A stretch of DNA of 64,000 nucleotides from Pectobacterium araliae (GCF_037076465.1 NZ_AP028908.1:2108001-2172000), one strand, 5' to 3'; shown: positions 17,772-31,680, counted from the stretch's first letter. Made by a program: numbers and translations. The notes: generated by a model from the letters alone, not told the origin.

Positions 17772-19172
17772 ATGGCAAACCATCAAAAAAATATAGCAAA
17801 CGATCAACAGGAATTGGTTCTAAAACGAGGGCTAAAAAATCGGCATATTCAGTTGATAGCGCTGGGGGGGGCCATCGGTACTGGGCTATTTTTAGGGATA
17901 TCGCAGACTATTCAAATGGCTGGCCCGTCCGTTCTATTGGGCTATGCGATCGCTGGCATGATTGCGTTTCTGATTATGCGGCAACTGGGTGAGATGGTAG
18001 TGGAAGAACCAGTAGCGGGTTCATTCAGCCATTTTGCCTTTAAATACTGGGGCGATTTTGCGGGTTTCCTCGCGGGTTGGAACTACTGGGCGATGTTTAT
18101 TCTGGTAGGAATGGCGGAGTTGACCGCCGTGGGGATTTATATCCAATACTGGTGGCCTGAGACGCCAACCTGGTTGTCTGCGGCGATCTTTTTTGTGCTG
18201 ATCAACCTGATCAATCTCGTTAATGTACGGATGTTTGGGGAAACGGAATTTTGGTTCGCCATTATCAAAGTCCTTGCCATCGTCGGAATGATTGTCTTTG
18301 GCAGTTGGCTGTTGCTGAGTGGTAATGGTGGCGAAACGGCGACGGTTCGTAATTTATGGATTCATGGCGGATTCATGCCGAATGGCGCAAGCGGCTTGAT
18401 CATGGCGATGGCGGTGATCATGTTTTCATTCGGTGGCCTGGAATTGGTGGGGATCACGGCCGCAGAAGCGGCCGATCCGAAACGTTCTATCCCTCAGGCG
18501 ACTAATCAGGTGGTGTACCGCATCCTGATTTTCTATATCGGCGCGCTGTCTATTTTGTTGTCACTCTACCCGTGGGGGAATGTCGTCGGCGGCGGTAGTC
18601 CATTTGTCCTGATTTTCCATGCCCTTAACAGTAACATAGTGGCGAACGTGCTCAACATCGTGGTACTGACGGCGGCGCTATCCGTATATAACAGCGGCGT
18701 ATACTGCAATAGCCGGATGCTGTACGGTTTGGCAAAACAGGGAAATGCGCCAGCGTCTTTGGCTAAGGTGAATGCGCGCGGTGTGCCCGTTCGCTCTATC
18801 GCGCTGTCGGCGCTGGCGACCTCACTCGGCGTAGCGATTAACTACCTGATGCCGGGCAAAGCCTTTGAGCTGCTGATGGCGTTGGTGGTGTCCACGCTGG
18901 TGATTAACTGGATCATGATCTGTTTTGCCCACCTGCGTTTTCGTCAGGCGATGATAGCGAAGGGCGTTGTGCCTGCGTTTAAAGCTTTCTGGTATCCGTG
19001 GAGTAACTATCTGTGTCTGGCGTTTCTGGCGGGGATATTGGTGATTATGCTGCTATCGCCAGAGATTCGCATCTCGGTCGTGTTAATTCCGTTCTGGATT
19101 GCCGTTATTTGGCTTGGTTTCCGCTTTTCCCGCAAAAATAATGCAGCACTGAAGTCGGCACAGACACCGTAA
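17772..19172 (+). CDS. Aromatic amino acid permease (PheP/AroP type)
   Basis: A 466-residue APC-family transporter with 12 helices. The N-terminus carries the GLKNRHIQLIALGGAIGTGLFLG signature (read as two parts of a longer motif), then MRQLGEMVVEEPVAGSF and SFGGLELVGITAAEA, all typical of the proton-coupled aromatic amino acid permeases AroP and PheP. Details such as IQMAGPSVLLGYAIAG, MFILVGMAELTAVGIYIQYW and YNSGVYCNSRML sit nearer PheP, others nearer AroP, so I leave the symbol open. It probably imports phenylalanine and perhaps tyrosine or tryptophan. A half TyrR-like box (TGTAAA on the minus strand) lies just upstream at about 17750. The gene stands alone. Confidence 0.9.
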   Translation: MANHQKNIANDQQELVLKRGLKNRHIQLIALGGAIGTGLFLGISQTIQMAGPSVLLGYAIAGMIAFLIMRQLGEMVVEEPVAGSFSHFAFKYWGDFAGFLAGWNYWAMFILVGMAELTAVGIYIQYWWPETPTWLSAAIFFVLINLINLVNVRMFGETEFWFAIIKVLAIVGMIVFGSWLLLSGNGGETATVRNLWIHGGFMPNGASGLIMAMAVIMFSFGGLELVGITAAEAADPKRSIPQATNQVVYRILIFYIGALSILLSLYPWGNVVGGGSPFVLIFHALNSNIVANVLNIVVLTAALSVYNSGVYCNSRMLYGLAKQGNAPASLAKVNARGVPVRSIALSALATSLGVAINYLMPGKAFELLMALVVSTLVINWIMICFAHLRFRQAMIAKGVVPAFKAFWYPWSNYLCLAFLAGILVIMLLSPEIRISVVLIPFWIAVIWLGFRFSRKNNAALKSAQTP

Positions 19173-19182
19173 CGATTTTCTG

Positions 19183-19214
19183 GCCTGCTCATTACGATAC
19201 CAAGATGAGCAGGC
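19183..19214 (+). terminator. Possible terminator hairpin after the permease gene
   Basis: GCCTGCTCAT and ATGAGCAGGC form a 10-bp stem with an 11-base loop. No T-run follows, so function as a terminator is uncertain. Confidence 0.45.
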
Positions 19215-19385
19215 TACCATCCGGCTTTAACACCCAAGTTATAAGGTGTATTATTGCCCCGACGTTATTCATGTCACGCTAATGCGCACCTGTAGTGTTC
19301 GCATCATGTGTATATATTTCACAGAGTACAGAGAAATAGCATGGGTAACACTTTTGATTTTCAATTGATATGCGATTTTTTGCAT

Positions 19386-19406
19386 GTGAGCTTTCGTGTG
19401 GCTCAC
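19386..19406 (+). promoter_or_regulatory. thrS translational operator hairpin mimicking the tRNA-Thr anticodon arm
   Basis: Stem GTGAGC/GCTCAC with the loop TTTCGTGTG, which contains CGT, the anticodon sequence of one tRNA-Thr. In E. coli a comparable hairpin in the thrS leader is bound by ThrRS and competes with the ribosome. It ends 23 bases before the thrS ATG, as expected. Confidence 0.8.
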
Positions 19407-19428
19407 CACTGTAAATAAGGGAATTATA

Positions 19429-21902
<2,474 letters not shown>

Positions 21903-21921
21903 GGCATTCAAGTAGCAAGAC

Positions 21922-21949
21922 CGTACAACCGTTGTGTTGTACGGCTTTG
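21922..21949 (+). promoter_or_regulatory. infC-rpmI intercistronic hairpin (L20 operator region)
   Basis: A 9-bp stem CCGTACAAC/GTTGTACGG, followed by CTTTGTT, between infC and rpmI. In E. coli L20 represses rpmI translation through structures upstream of rpmI. Whether this hairpin is part of that operator or a weak terminator cannot be told from sequence. Confidence 0.55.
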
Positions 21950-21976
21950 TTCGCCTTGTCTGATTCGTTTTATTAA

Positions 21977-22195
<219 letters not shown>

Positions 22196-22220
22196 GTAAC
22201 CTTTTTTTAATTCAGAATAA

Positions 22221-22595
<375 letters not shown>

Positions 22596-22603
22596 GTCAG
22601 TTG

Positions 22604-22632
22604 AAAGAGGGAGCTTTGGCTCCCTCTTTTCG
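22604..22632 (+). terminator. Terminator after rplT
   Basis: Stem AAAGAGGGAGC/GCTCCCTCTTT with a TTTG loop and trailing T residues. Confidence 0.9.
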
Positions 22633-22716
22633 TCAAGCGCCACAGTTTTCGGTATTTACAATACCATTTGTTATTTACACGGCTTTTTGTGATTCTCAAA
22701 ACAAGGTAACGCAAGT

Positions 22717-22761
22717 ATGAACGCTGCTATTTTCCGTTTCTTTTTTTACTTTAGCGCCTGA
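22717..22761 (+). CDS. pheM: pheST leader peptide PheM
   Basis: A 14-residue peptide, [14 protein letters not shown], with five phenylalanines, three of them consecutive. E. coli PheM is [14 protein letters not shown]. Ribosome stalling at Phe codons when charged tRNA-Phe is low prevents formation of the attenuator at 22808 and allows pheST transcription. Too short for ordinary gene finding but unmistakable in sequence and place. Confidence 0.97.
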   Translation: [14 protein letters not shown]

Positions 22762-22807
22762 ACTCAGGGGGCTTTGCGCGTAAGAAAAGAAACGAAAAGT
22801 AGCGCTT

Positions 22808-23907
<1,100 letters not shown>

Positions 23908-23921
23908 GGCGGGTATACATC

Positions 23922-26309
23922 ATGAAATTCAGTGAACTCTGGTTACGCGAGTGGGTAAACCCGGCGGTTGACAGTGAAACGCTATCCGAACAAATCACGA
24001 TGGCTGGGCTGGAAGTGGATGGCGTTGAACCTGTTGCTGGCGCATTCCACGGTGTGGTTGTCGGTGAAGTGGTTGAATGTGGGCAGCACCCGAATGCAGA
24101 TAAACTGCGTGTGACAAAAGTAAATGTTGGTGGCGATCGCCTGCTGGACATCGTTTGCGGTGCGCCGAACTGCCGTCAGGGGCTGAAAGTGGCGGTGGCG
24201 ACGGTAGGTGCCGTGTTGCCAGGCGATTTCAAAATCAAAGCCGCCAAACTGCGTGGCGAGCCGTCTGAAGGTATGCTGTGTTCATTTTCCGAATTGGGCA
24301 TTTCCGACGATCATGATGGCATCATTGAATTGCCAACGGATGCACCGATCGGCACGGACATTCGTGACTATTTGGCGTTAGATGATAACGCAATTGAAAT
24401 CAGCGTGACGCCAAACCGTGCTGATTGCTTAGGCATCATCGGTGTGGCGCGTGATGTGGCGGTGTTGAATCAGCTGGTATTGAATGAACCGACGATTGAG
24501 CCGGTTGCCGCGACGATTCAGGATACCTTCCCGATTCAGGTCGATGCGCCTCAGGCATGCCCGCGTTATTTAGGCCGTGTGGTGAAAGGTATCAATGTTA
24601 AGGCGGCAACGCCGCTGTGGATGCGTGAAAAGCTGCGCCGTTGTGGTATTCGCTCTATCGATCCGGTGGTTGATGTGACCAACTACATTCTGTTGGAGCT
24701 CGGCCAGCCGATGCACGCATTCGATCTTGACCGTCTCAACGGCGGCATTATTGTGCGCATGGCGGAAGAGGGCGAAACGCTGACGCTGCTGGATGGTAAC
24801 GAAGCGAAGCTGCACGCCGATACGCTGGTTATTGCTGACCAACAGCGTGCACTGGCGATGGGCGGTATCTTTGGCGGTGAACATTCTGGCGTCAACCAAG
24901 AAACGCAAAACGTTCTGCTGGAATGTGCCTATTTTAACCCGCTGTCAATTACCGGGCGTGCACGTCGCCATGGTTTGCACACCGATGCCTCTCACCGTTA
25001 CGAGCGTGGCGTTGATCCGGCGTTGCAACACAAAGCCATTGAACGTGCCACTCGTTTGCTGATCGATATCTGTGGTGGTGAAGCAGGCCCGGTCGTTGAT
25101 GTCACGAGTGATGCTAATTTGCCAACGCGCGCAACAATTACGCTGCGTCGTGAGAAGTTGGATCGTCTGATTGGCCATGTGATTGCCGATGAGCAGGTAA
25201 GCGATATCCTGCAACGACTGGGCTGTCGTGTGGTGAAAACCGACACCGGCTGGCAGGCGTCTGCGCCGAGCTGGCGCTTCGACATGGAAATTGAAGAAGA
25301 TCTGGTTGAAGAAGTCGCGCGTATTTACGGCTACAACAACATTCCGAATATTCCTACTCAGGCTCCATTGATCATGACCGCGCATCGCGAAGCGTCATTG
25401 TCATTGAAGCGTGTGAAGACATTATTAGTCGATCACGGCTATCAGGAAGCAATTACTTACAGTTTTGTTGACCCGAAAATCCAGGGGTTAATCCACCCTG
25501 ATGAAACCTCATTGAGCCTGCCGAGCCCGATTTCAGCAGAGATGTCGGTGATGCGTTTATCACTGTGGAGTGGCTTACTGAGCGCCGCGGTGTATAACCA
25601 AAACCGTCAACAAAGCCGCCTGCGTCTGTTTGAAAGTGGTCTGCGTTTTGTACCGGATACCCGTGCTGACTTGGGTATTCGCCAAGATTTGATGCTGGCG
25701 GGTGTGATTACCGGTACACGTTATGAAGAACATTGGGATCTGGCGCGTCAGGCCGTTGACTTCTATGATTTAAAAGGCGATTTGGAGGCGGTACTGGCAT
25801 TGACGGGCAAATTGTCTGAGGTTGAATTCAAAGCCGAAAATAATCCAGCATTGCATCCGGGACAAAGTGCTGCTATTTATCTGTGCGGGGAACGCATTGG
25901 ATTTATTGGCGTTATTCACCCAGAACTGGAGCGCAAGTTGGATCTCAACGGGCGCACCGTGGTGTTCGAATTGTTGTGGGATAAGGTCGCAGACCGCGTA
26001 TTACCTGATGCGAACGAGATTTCCCGCTTCCCTGCGAACCGTCGTGATATTGCCGTTGTGGTCGCTGAAAATGTCCCTGCGGGTGATATTTTGGCCGAGT
26101 GTAAGAAAGTTGGCGCAAATCAGTTAGTTGGCGTAAACTTATTCGATGTGTACCGAGGGAAGGGCGTAGCGGAAGGTTATAAGAGTCTGGCTATTAGCCT
26201 GACCTTGCAAGATACCACGCGTACACTGGCAGAAGAGGAAATTGCTGCTACCGTTGCTGAGTGCGTAGCAGCATTAAAACAGCGATTCCAAGCATCCTTG
26301 AGGGATTGA
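23922..26309 (+). CDS. pheT: Phenylalanyl-tRNA synthetase beta subunit
   Basis: The 795-residue beta subunit: N-terminal tRNA-binding OB fold (about 40-150, [15 protein letters not shown]), B3/B4 editing domain (about 210-400), B5 (about 400-475), a catalytic-like core and a C-terminal ferredoxin-fold anticodon-binding domain (about 700-793, with [13 protein letters not shown]). It supports tRNA-Phe recognition and removal of misacylated Tyr. Length equals E. coli PheT. Only 4 bases separate it from ihfA. Confidence 0.99.
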   Translation: MKFSELWLREWVNPAVDSETLSEQITMAGLEVDGVEPVAGAFHGVVVGEVVECGQHPNADKLRVTKVNVGGDRLLDIVCGAPNCRQGLKVAVATVGAVLPGDFKIKAAKLRGEPSEGMLCSFSELGISDDHDGIIELPTDAPIGTDIRDYLALDDNAIEISVTPNRADCLGIIGVARDVAVLNQLVLNEPTIEPVAATIQDTFPIQVDAPQACPRYLGRVVKGINVKAATPLWMREKLRRCGIRSIDPVVDVTNYILLELGQPMHAFDLDRLNGGIIVRMAEEGETLTLLDGNEAKLHADTLVIADQQRALAMGGIFGGEHSGVNQETQNVLLECAYFNPLSITGRARRHGLHTDASHRYERGVDPALQHKAIERATRLLIDICGGEAGPVVDVTSDANLPTRATITLRREKLDRLIGHVIADEQVSDILQRLGCRVVKTDTGWQASAPSWRFDMEIEEDLVEEVARIYGYNNIPNIPTQAPLIMTAHREASLSLKRVKTLLVDHGYQEAITYSFVDPKIQGLIHPDETSLSLPSPISAEMSVMRLSLWSGLLSAAVYNQNRQQSRLRLFESGLRFVPDTRADLGIRQDLMLAGVITGTRYEEHWDLARQAVDFYDLKGDLEAVLALTGKLSEVEFKAENNPALHPGQSAAIYLCGERIGFIGVIHPELERKLDLNGRTVVFELLWDKVADRVLPDANEISRFPANRRDIAVVVAENVPAGDILAECKKVGANQLVGVNLFDVYRGKGVAEGYKSLAISLTLQDTTRTLAEEEIAATVAECVAALKQRFQASLRD

Positions 26310-26313
26310 ACCT

Positions 26314-26610
26314 ATGGCGCTTACTAAAGCTGAAATGTCAGAATACCTGTTTGAGAAGCTCGGGCTGAGCAAACGGGATGCTAAAGACCTGGTCGAGCTA
26401 TTTTTTGAAGAAGTTCGTCGCGCTTTGGAAAATGGCGAGCAGGTCAAGTTGTCAGGTTTTGGCAATTTTGATTTACGAGACAAGAACCAACGTCCTGGAC
26501 GTAACCCAAAAACTGGCGAAGATATTCCGATTACGGCGCGCCGTGTGGTTACGTTCCGTCCGGGGCAAAAGCTGAAAAGCAGGGTAGAGAACGCCTCTCC
26601 CAAAGAGTAA
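26314..26610 (+). CDS. ihfA: Integration host factor alpha subunit
   Basis: A 98-residue HU/IHF-family protein starting [20 protein letters not shown]. The DNA-bending arm holds the signature [20 protein letters not shown] at about residues 48-67, with the intercalating proline. IHF alpha pairs with IhfB to bend DNA at sites used in transcription, replication and recombination. Last gene of the pheM-pheST-ihfA operon, with a terminator at 26623. Confidence 0.98.
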   Translation: MALTKAEMSEYLFEKLGLSKRDAKDLVELFFEEVRRALENGEQVKLSGFGNFDLRDKNQRPGRNPKTGEDIPITARRVVTFRPGQKLKSRVENASPKE

Positions 26611-26622
26611 CAGTGTCACTCA

Positions 26623-26648
26623 AAAAGGCCGCGCAAGCGGCCTTTTCC
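26623..26648 (+). terminator. Terminator of the phe-ihfA operon
   Basis: Stem AAAAGGCCGC/GCGGCCTTTT with a GCAA loop; U-rich on both strands, so it may also serve the converging minus-strand gene. Confidence 0.85.
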
Positions 26649-26664
26649 TCTCTTATTCGCTGTA

Positions 26665-26694
26665 TCTATTTTAACGTCATCTACTTTAACGTCA
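26665..26694. repeat. 15-bp tandem repeat across the 3' end of the ygbA-like gene
   Basis: TCTATTTTAACGTCA and TCTACTTTAACGTCA lie back to back, differing at one base. The second copy contains the stop codon of the minus-strand gene. Confidence 0.9.
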
Positions 26695-27106
26695 GGTCGG
26701 TATCTGTCGGCTCGATCGGCTGCGAACCTAAAGCGGTCGCCCGTCCAGTTGACGCTTTGGGTGATGTCTCTTTTTGGGGGTAATCTGGCACGGGTCGATG
26801 ATCGTCAATTAAATGGCGTATCGCCAAAATAGGGTGGCGCAGCAACATCCGTGGCCCTGACCAGCGCATAATCGCTTTAATCGCTTCACGTCTGGCGGGC
26901 TGATAGCAGTGAATAGGACAGTGCTTACACGCAGGTTTATCTTCACCAAAATGACAGCGTTCCAGACGCCTGATGGCGTAATTGAATAGGTCTTTATACT
27001 GCGCGCTGTCGTCGGTTTCTGGGTGGTGCTTTTCATACAATGCGATCATCAACCCGACGGTACGTATCTCCCGCTGTCGGTATTTTCCCAAGGTTTTTCT
27101 CGCCAT
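26681..27106 (-). CDS. YgbA-family protein (nitrous oxide-stimulated promoter family)
   Basis: A 141-residue protein with the family's cysteine signature CHFGEDKPACKHCPIHCYQP near the middle, then RREAIKAIMRWSGPRMLLRHP and AIRHL. YgbA is NsrR-regulated in E. coli and is linked to growth under nitrosative stress; a role in iron-sulfur or metal handling is possible given the cysteines, but that is inference. I chose the ATG at 27106 because the upstream ATG at 27115 lies too close to its AGGA. A good NsrR-type operator lies at 27134. In E. coli the slot after ihfA is held by btuC, so this is a local difference. Confidence 0.85.
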   Translation of the reverse strand: MARKTLGKYRQREIRTVGLMIALYEKHHPETDDSAQYKDLFNYAIRRLERCHFGEDKPACKHCPIHCYQPARREAIKAIMRWSGPRMLLRHPILAIRHLIDDHRPVPDYPQKETSPKASTGRATALGSQPIEPTDTDLTLK

Positions 27107-27133
27107 GAGCGTCATATCCTGATGAAATTATAA

Positions 27134-27156
27134 TAGATGTATTTTAAATGCAATTT
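27134..27156. promoter_or_regulatory. NsrR-type operator upstream of the ygbA-like gene
   Basis: TAGATGTATTT-T-AAATGCAATTT is an 11-1-11 inverted repeat close to the NsrR motif AAGATGYATTT-N-AAATRCATCTT. It lies about 28 bases upstream of the preferred start, a normal place for repression. Confidence 0.75.
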
Positions 27157-27207
27157 ATGGCAGGGGAAACCGCTTAAGTCACATCAACGTGTAAAAGGCT
27201 GAGAGAG

Positions 27208-27232
27208 AAAAAGGCGAGGAGAACCCTCGCCG
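27208..27232 (-). terminator. Terminator of the ABC exporter gene
   Basis: Stem GGCGAGG/CCTCGCC with a short loop, followed on the minus strand by TTTTT. Confidence 0.8.
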
Positions 27233-27246
27233 AAAAAAAGAAGGTA

Positions 27247-28965
27247 TCAGGCCTGACCGAATTGTGCCTGATGCAACGTCGCATAAATGCCACTTTGTTC
27301 CAGCAACGCGTGATGGCTACCTTGCTCAATGATGCTGCCATTATCCACCACTACAATACGCCCCGCGTTTTGTATGGTTGCTAGCCGATGCGCGATAATC
27401 AACGTAGTACGCCCTGCGGAGAGTTCGCTGAGCGACTGCTGTATAGCCTGCTCCGTCGCGGTATCTAGTGCGGACGTCGCCTCGTCAAGAATCAGAATTG
27501 GCGGATTTTTCAGGAAAATTCGCGCGATAGACAAACGCTGCTTTTGCCCGCCGGACAGCTTGACGCCGCGTTCGCCGACCACGGTATCCAGCCCTTCAGG
27601 CAGATTGTCGATCAGCTCATCTAATCTGGCCCGTTGTGCGGCCTCCATGATTTCGTCATCGCTGGCACCCAGTTTGCCGTAGGCGATGTTTTCCCGGATG
27701 GTGCCGCCGAACAGGAAGACATCCTGCTGTACGATGCCGATTTGACTACGTAGCGACGCCTGGGTCATCTGGCGGATATCCATACCGTCAATGGTGATGG
27801 CTCCGCTGGTTAAATCGTAGAAGCGGGGAAGCAGGGAACAGAGCGTAGTTTTGCCCGCACCAGACGGGCCAACAAACGCCACGGTTTCTCCTGCGCGAAT
27901 CGACAGGTCGATATTGCGCAGAATCGGACGATCGTCGGAATAACCAAAGCTCACCTGATTAAAGCGGATATCACCTTTCAGCGGCCCGGCATCATGCGCA
28001 TCAGGGGCATCGGCAATCTCGGGAACGGTGTCGATCAGTTGAGTAAAGCGCTTGAATCCCGCAATGCCCTTGGGATAGCTCTCCAGCACAGAGGTAATTT
28101 TGGCCACGGGACGAAAGAAAACTTCGATCAGCAGCAGAAACCCGATAAAACCACCATAGGTAAGCTCGCCTTGAATAACATACCAAATGCCAGCCAGCAT
28201 CACGATAAGCTGTATCAGGCGCGTGCTGAGGTAACTGAGCGTCATACTGGCGGTCATGATGCGGTATGCCTGCAATTTAGTTCGGCGATAGTTTTCGTTG
28301 TCGTTAGAGAACAGTTTCTTCTCATAGGCTTCATTAGCGAAAGCTTTAACGACACGGATACCGCCCACGCTCTCTTCAATGCGGGCGTTGAAGTTGCCTA
28401 CCTGACCGAAGAGTTGGCGCCAGGTTTCTGTCATTCGTGCGCCATAGCGGCTGACGAGATATCCCATGAAAGGCACGATAATAATCGTCAGCAGCGCCAG
28501 GTTCAGGTGAACCGTTGCCATCAGAATAAATGCGCCAATAAAGGTCATGATAGCGAGGAACAAATCTTCTGGGCCGTGGTGGGCAATTTCCCCTACTTCT
28601 TCCAGATCTTTGGTGACGTGGGTGATGATATGCCCGGTCTTCATATTGTCGTAGTAACGGAATGGCAAATTTTGCAGATGCTCAAATGCCTGCCGGCGCA
28701 TGTCGGTTTCAATCCCCACGCCCAGCGCATGCCCCCAATAGTTGACGATAGCCATCAGCGCGGTGTTCAGTAGATATACCGCCAATAATGCTACCGACGC
28801 TAACAGGATCAGTGACCAATCCTGAGCTGGCAACAGTTTGTCGATGAACGCTTTAATCGCCATCGGAAACCCTAATTCAAGCAGGCCTGCGATAATGGCA
28901 CAGCCAAAATCGAGGACGAATAACCCTTTATAGGGAGAATAGTACGAAAAGAAACGGCTTAACAT
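27247..28965 (-). CDS. ABC exporter half-transporter (MsbA/LmrA-like)
   Basis: A 572-residue fusion of a six-helix membrane domain (about 1-310) and a nucleotide-binding domain (about 335-570). Walker A GPSGAGKTT is near 367, the signature LSGGQKQR near 473, Walker B ILILDEATSALD near 495, and the switch His in IAHRLATI near 528. All ATPase residues are present, so a homodimeric drug, lipid or peptide exporter of the inner membrane is expected. It is not MsbA itself as far as I can tell, and its substrate is unknown. It stands alone with its own terminator. Confidence 0.9.
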   Translation of the reverse strand: MLSRFFSYYSPYKGLFVLDFGCAIIAGLLELGFPMAIKAFIDKLLPAQDWSLILLASVALLAVYLLNTALMAIVNYWGHALGVGIETDMRRQAFEHLQNLPFRYYDNMKTGHIITHVTKDLEEVGEIAHHGPEDLFLAIMTFIGAFILMATVHLNLALLTIIIVPFMGYLVSRYGARMTETWRQLFGQVGNFNARIEESVGGIRVVKAFANEAYEKKLFSNDNENYRRTKLQAYRIMTASMTLSYLSTRLIQLIVMLAGIWYVIQGELTYGGFIGFLLLIEVFFRPVAKITSVLESYPKGIAGFKRFTQLIDTVPEIADAPDAHDAGPLKGDIRFNQVSFGYSDDRPILRNIDLSIRAGETVAFVGPSGAGKTTLCSLLPRFYDLTSGAITIDGMDIRQMTQASLRSQIGIVQQDVFLFGGTIRENIAYGKLGASDDEIMEAAQRARLDELIDNLPEGLDTVVGERGVKLSGGQKQRLSIARIFLKNPPILILDEATSALDTATEQAIQQSLSELSAGRTTLIIAHRLATIQNAGRIVVVDNGSIIEQGSHHALLEQSGIYATLHQAQFGQA

Positions 28966-29078
28966 GTGTGACTTTTTAGGTAACTAAATGTGAAAGCGAC
29001 TATAGCAGGTTAGCGAGAAGAATGTGACCGCGAGCAGATTAAGGTTTTTATTGACGAGGGAGCCCCATCCAAAACGGA

Positions 29079-29966
29079 TCAGCACGGGGGAGACCGTGTC
29101 GCATACCAACAGAGCAATGAGCCTGTAGTGACCATGGCAACGCCTTGCCAGAACGAAATGGCGGGCGTGATGTTGAGCCAGATCGCTGCCAGTAATGTGG
29201 AAAGTACGGGCGTAAAGTAAGAGGCGGTTGCCAGCAACGTCAGATTGCCATGTTGAATACCGGCATTCCATGCTGAATAAGCCAACGCGGTTGAGGCACC
29301 CATAAAGAGCAATTCCAGAGAACTTGGTAATGTCAATGAAATCGACCCTTCGGCACTGAAGATATACTGAATCCATAGCACGAGCGAAGTGATGAAGAAA
29401 AACAGTGAGACGCCACTTTTCCCTTGCCCATAGCGTTTAGTGATATTGCAGTATAGCGCCCAGGCCACGGCCGCAGAAAACGCCAGGCAGTAGGCCAGCG
29501 GGTTAACAAGAATGTTGTTCCACAGGCGCTCTGGTGTCCAGTCGCTTTCTCCTTTCATCATCCAGACGATACCGCCCAGCGCGAGGGCGAGGCCTGGCCA
29601 GAGCAAAAAACGGCTTTTCTGCCGATTGATAAAAAGAGAAAAAAATAGGGTCAAACTGGGCCACAGATAGTTAATCATCCCGATTTCCATCGCCTGCATG
29701 CGACTAGTGGCCAATCCGATAGACAGAGACAGAAATATTTCATAGCAGACAAACAGCGCACCGCCTGCGAACAAATAGATTCTGGGTAGCGTGTTAACGC
29801 GTGGAAGGCCATAAAAAGCGAGTAGGCATAACGTGCTGGTGGAGTAGATCATTGCCGCTCCCCCAATGGGGCCAAGCGCCTCTGTCAGGCTGCGGATAAG
29901 TCCAACGGAGGTACTCCATAGCATGATTGCGAGTAAGCCTGTGAGCGTGGCGCGCTGTGGCGTCAT
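29079..29966 (-). CDS. yddG: Aromatic amino acid exporter YddG
   Basis: A 295-residue drug/metabolite transporter of the EamA type with ten predicted helices. It shares with E. coli YddG the motifs LLAIMLWSTSVGLIRSLTE, EIGMINYLWPSLT, SPLxY/NPLAYCLAF, YFTPVLSTLLAA and a terminal SFWQG-LLCWYATR. E. coli YddG exports aromatic amino acids. The ATG at 29966 (MTPQRATLTGL, aligning with MTRQKATL) has AGGG at correct spacing and is preferred over the ATG at 29981. Confidence 0.9.
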   Translation of the reverse strand: MTPQRATLTGLLAIMLWSTSVGLIRSLTEALGPIGGAAMIYSTSTLCLLAFYGLPRVNTLPRIYLFAGGALFVCYEIFLSLSIGLATSRMQAMEIGMINYLWPSLTLFFSLFINRQKSRFLLWPGLALALGGIVWMMKGESDWTPERLWNNILVNPLAYCLAFSAAVAWALYCNITKRYGQGKSGVSLFFFITSLVLWIQYIFSAEGSISLTLPSSLELLFMGASTALAYSAWNAGIQHGNLTLLATASYFTPVLSTLLAAIWLNITPAISFWQGVAMVTTGSLLCWYATRSPPC

Positions 29967-30137
29967 GTTTATCCCTGTCATTCTTCAAATTGCTTGCACG
30001 GTGGTTGCATTGCTTGGCCTTTCCATGGTTCATCCCTGATGAACCAACGCTTCAGATTGTTCAAAATGCTAACATTTTTCCCTGCCACTTGAATGAGTGA
30101 CGGTGTTATAAAATGCGTACAAAAGGGATCAAGGTCG

Positions 30138-30162
30138 AGCCGGACGCCATTGCTAGCGTCCG
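30138..30162. terminator. Hairpin downstream of nadE
   Basis: CCGGACGC/GCGTCCGG with an 8-base loop, about 20 bases past the nadE stop on the minus strand. No T-run is obvious, so termination is only possible. Confidence 0.45.
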
Positions 30163-30182
30163 GTGGTGTTTATCGCAATGGT

Positions 30183-31007
30183 TTACTGCCAGAAGTCATC
30201 AAACACGGTAATCGGTGGACGACGCTTGTGCTCAGTTTTGCGATACCAGTTCTCGATCGTGGTCGCATCGTTAGCGTCGATCTGCTTACCTTCCAGATAG
30301 TCGTCGATCTTTTCATAGGTCACGCCCAGTGCAACTTCATCAGGAAGGGAAGGACGATCTTCTTCCAAATCGGCCGTTGGGGCTTTGGTATAAAGATGAG
30401 AAGGGCAGCCAAGTTCGCGCAGCAGCGCTTTGCCCTGTCGCTTGTTCAGTCGGAAAATCGGGTTGATATCGGTACCGCCATCACCGTATTTGGTGAAAAA
30501 GCCCGTTACTGCCTCTGCCGCATGATCGGTGCCGACGACAAGCCCGGCATTCATGCCTGCGATGCTGTATTGCGCTTTCATGCGTTCTCTGGCTTTCTCG
30601 TTGCCTTTGACAAAATCGGAAAGCGTTACGCCAATGGCACGTAAGGTGGCTTCACTGGCCTCGATAGCTGGCTTGATATTTACGGTGAATACGCGATCGG
30701 GTTGGATAAAGGTGATGGCATCCTGACAGTCGGCTTCATCTGCCTGCACGCCGTAAGGCAGGCGCACGGCGATGAACTGATAGCGAGAATTTCCGGTTTC
30801 ATTGCGTAATTCCGTGATAGCCATCTGGCACAGTTTGCCAGTCAGCGTAGAATCCTGACCACCGCTGATACCCAACACTAACGACGTAACGAACGGGTGC
30901 GCGTTCAGATAATTCTTTAAAAAATCAACGCTAACACGGATTTCCTGTGCTGGATCGATGCTGCTTTTCACTCCCAGCGCAGTGATAATGTCGTTTTGTA
31001 ATGACAT
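30183..31007 (-). CDS. nadE: NH3-dependent NAD+ synthetase
   Basis: Catalyses the last step of NAD synthesis, amidating deamido-NAD with ammonia and ATP. The 274-residue protein (E. coli 275) has the PP-loop GISGGQDST near residues 45-53, the adenylate-binding [15 protein letters not shown] region and the C-terminal [13 protein letters not shown]. No glutaminase domain, hence ammonia dependent. It is divergent from osmE, the same arrangement as in E. coli. Confidence 0.97.
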   Translation of the reverse strand: MSLQNDIITALGVKSSIDPAQEIRVSVDFLKNYLNAHPFVTSLVLGISGGQDSTLTGKLCQMAITELRNETGNSRYQFIAVRLPYGVQADEADCQDAITFIQPDRVFTVNIKPAIEASEATLRAIGVTLSDFVKGNEKARERMKAQYSIAGMNAGLVVGTDHAAEAVTGFFTKYGDGGTDINPIFRLNKRQGKALLRELGCPSHLYTKAPTADLEEDRPSLPDEVALGVTYEKIDDYLEGKQIDANDATTIENWYRKTEHKRRPPITVFDDFWQ

Positions 31008-31232
31008 GCCATCTCCCTCCTGAACTTATTGATACTGCAAAAGAATTATTACGATTTCTTGAGTGTAAAACGAATCGACGTGAAGAAAAAGGACAAGCTG
31101 TCAGGTAGTCATTTTCCCTATAGGTAACCCGTTTTTGACTATCGGCCAATAGGTTACATCCCTGCGTTATGATTTGAAAAAGTGGTCGCTGCCGACTAGC
31201 CTTAGAGTGACCCATTAATATGAGGTGATGAA

Positions 31233-31565
31233 ATGAAGAATAACAGATTACTGGTATGTATTGCGGCAGCGGGTGCTGTCATGTTGGCGGGATGTTCGGC
31301 TTATAACAAAGCAGAAAGCTATGTCAATGAGCCTGTGGTGAAAGATGTGAAAGTAGGAATGACGAAGCAGCAGGTTCATCAGGTTGCGGGGATCGGCGGT
31401 ACAGAGAAACGGCTGGTGAATGCCAAAGGAACCTGTAGCGATTATCTGCTGAAAAACCGTGATGGAACGGCACAGAACTATTTCGTGAGTTACAACGACA
31501 CGGGTCATGTGCTGAATAAAGGCTTCCAAAGTTGCCAGGCTTACGATACTAACCCGCAGCGCTAA
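31233..31565 (+). CDS. osmE: Osmotically inducible lipoprotein OsmE
   Basis: A 110-residue lipoprotein with a lipobox LAG-C (Cys21) after a short hydrophobic signal, then a SmpA/OmlA-type fold with KDVKVGMTKQQVHQVAG. The match to OsmE and the divergent pairing with nadE fix the identity. The protein is expected in the envelope as a lipid-anchored protein, induced by high osmolarity and stationary phase in E. coli; the 225-base gap to nadE would hold both promoters. A hairpin cluster and bidirectional terminator follow before converging tcyP. Confidence 0.93.
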   Translation: MKNNRLLVCIAAAGAVMLAGCSAYNKAESYVNEPVVKDVKVGMTKQQVHQVAGIGGTEKRLVNAKGTCSDYLLKNRDGTAQNYFVSYNDTGHVLNKGFQSCQAYDTNPQR

Positions 31566-31602
31566 CTAGCCGATGGCACGATATCGTTATTAGAAACGCG
31601 TC

Positions 31603-31632
31603 ATAAAAAACGTAGGGAACGTTTTTCAACGT
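31603..31632 (-). repeat. Dispersed 30-bp repeat, copy 2 (inverted relative to copy 1)
   Basis: ATAAAAAACGTAGGGAACGT then TTTTCAACGT, the reverse complement of 17215-17244 apart from about two bases. It lies just after osmE. Confidence 0.85.
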
Positions 31633-31652
31633 TGCGTAGCAACGGCTCGTAG

Positions 31653-31676
31653 GGTGACGGACAAGGATGTCCGTCA
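31653..31676. terminator. Hairpin after osmE
   Basis: GTGACGGACA/TGTCCGTCAC perfect 10-bp stem with an AGGA loop, between the 30-bp repeat and the bidirectional terminator. Confidence 0.5.
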
Positions 31677-31680
31677 CAAA

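Noticed and set aside
27994..28773. 259-codon open frame antisense to the ABC exporter gene
   Set aside because: Antisense shadow; low-complexity His/Gln-rich product and no ribosome site.
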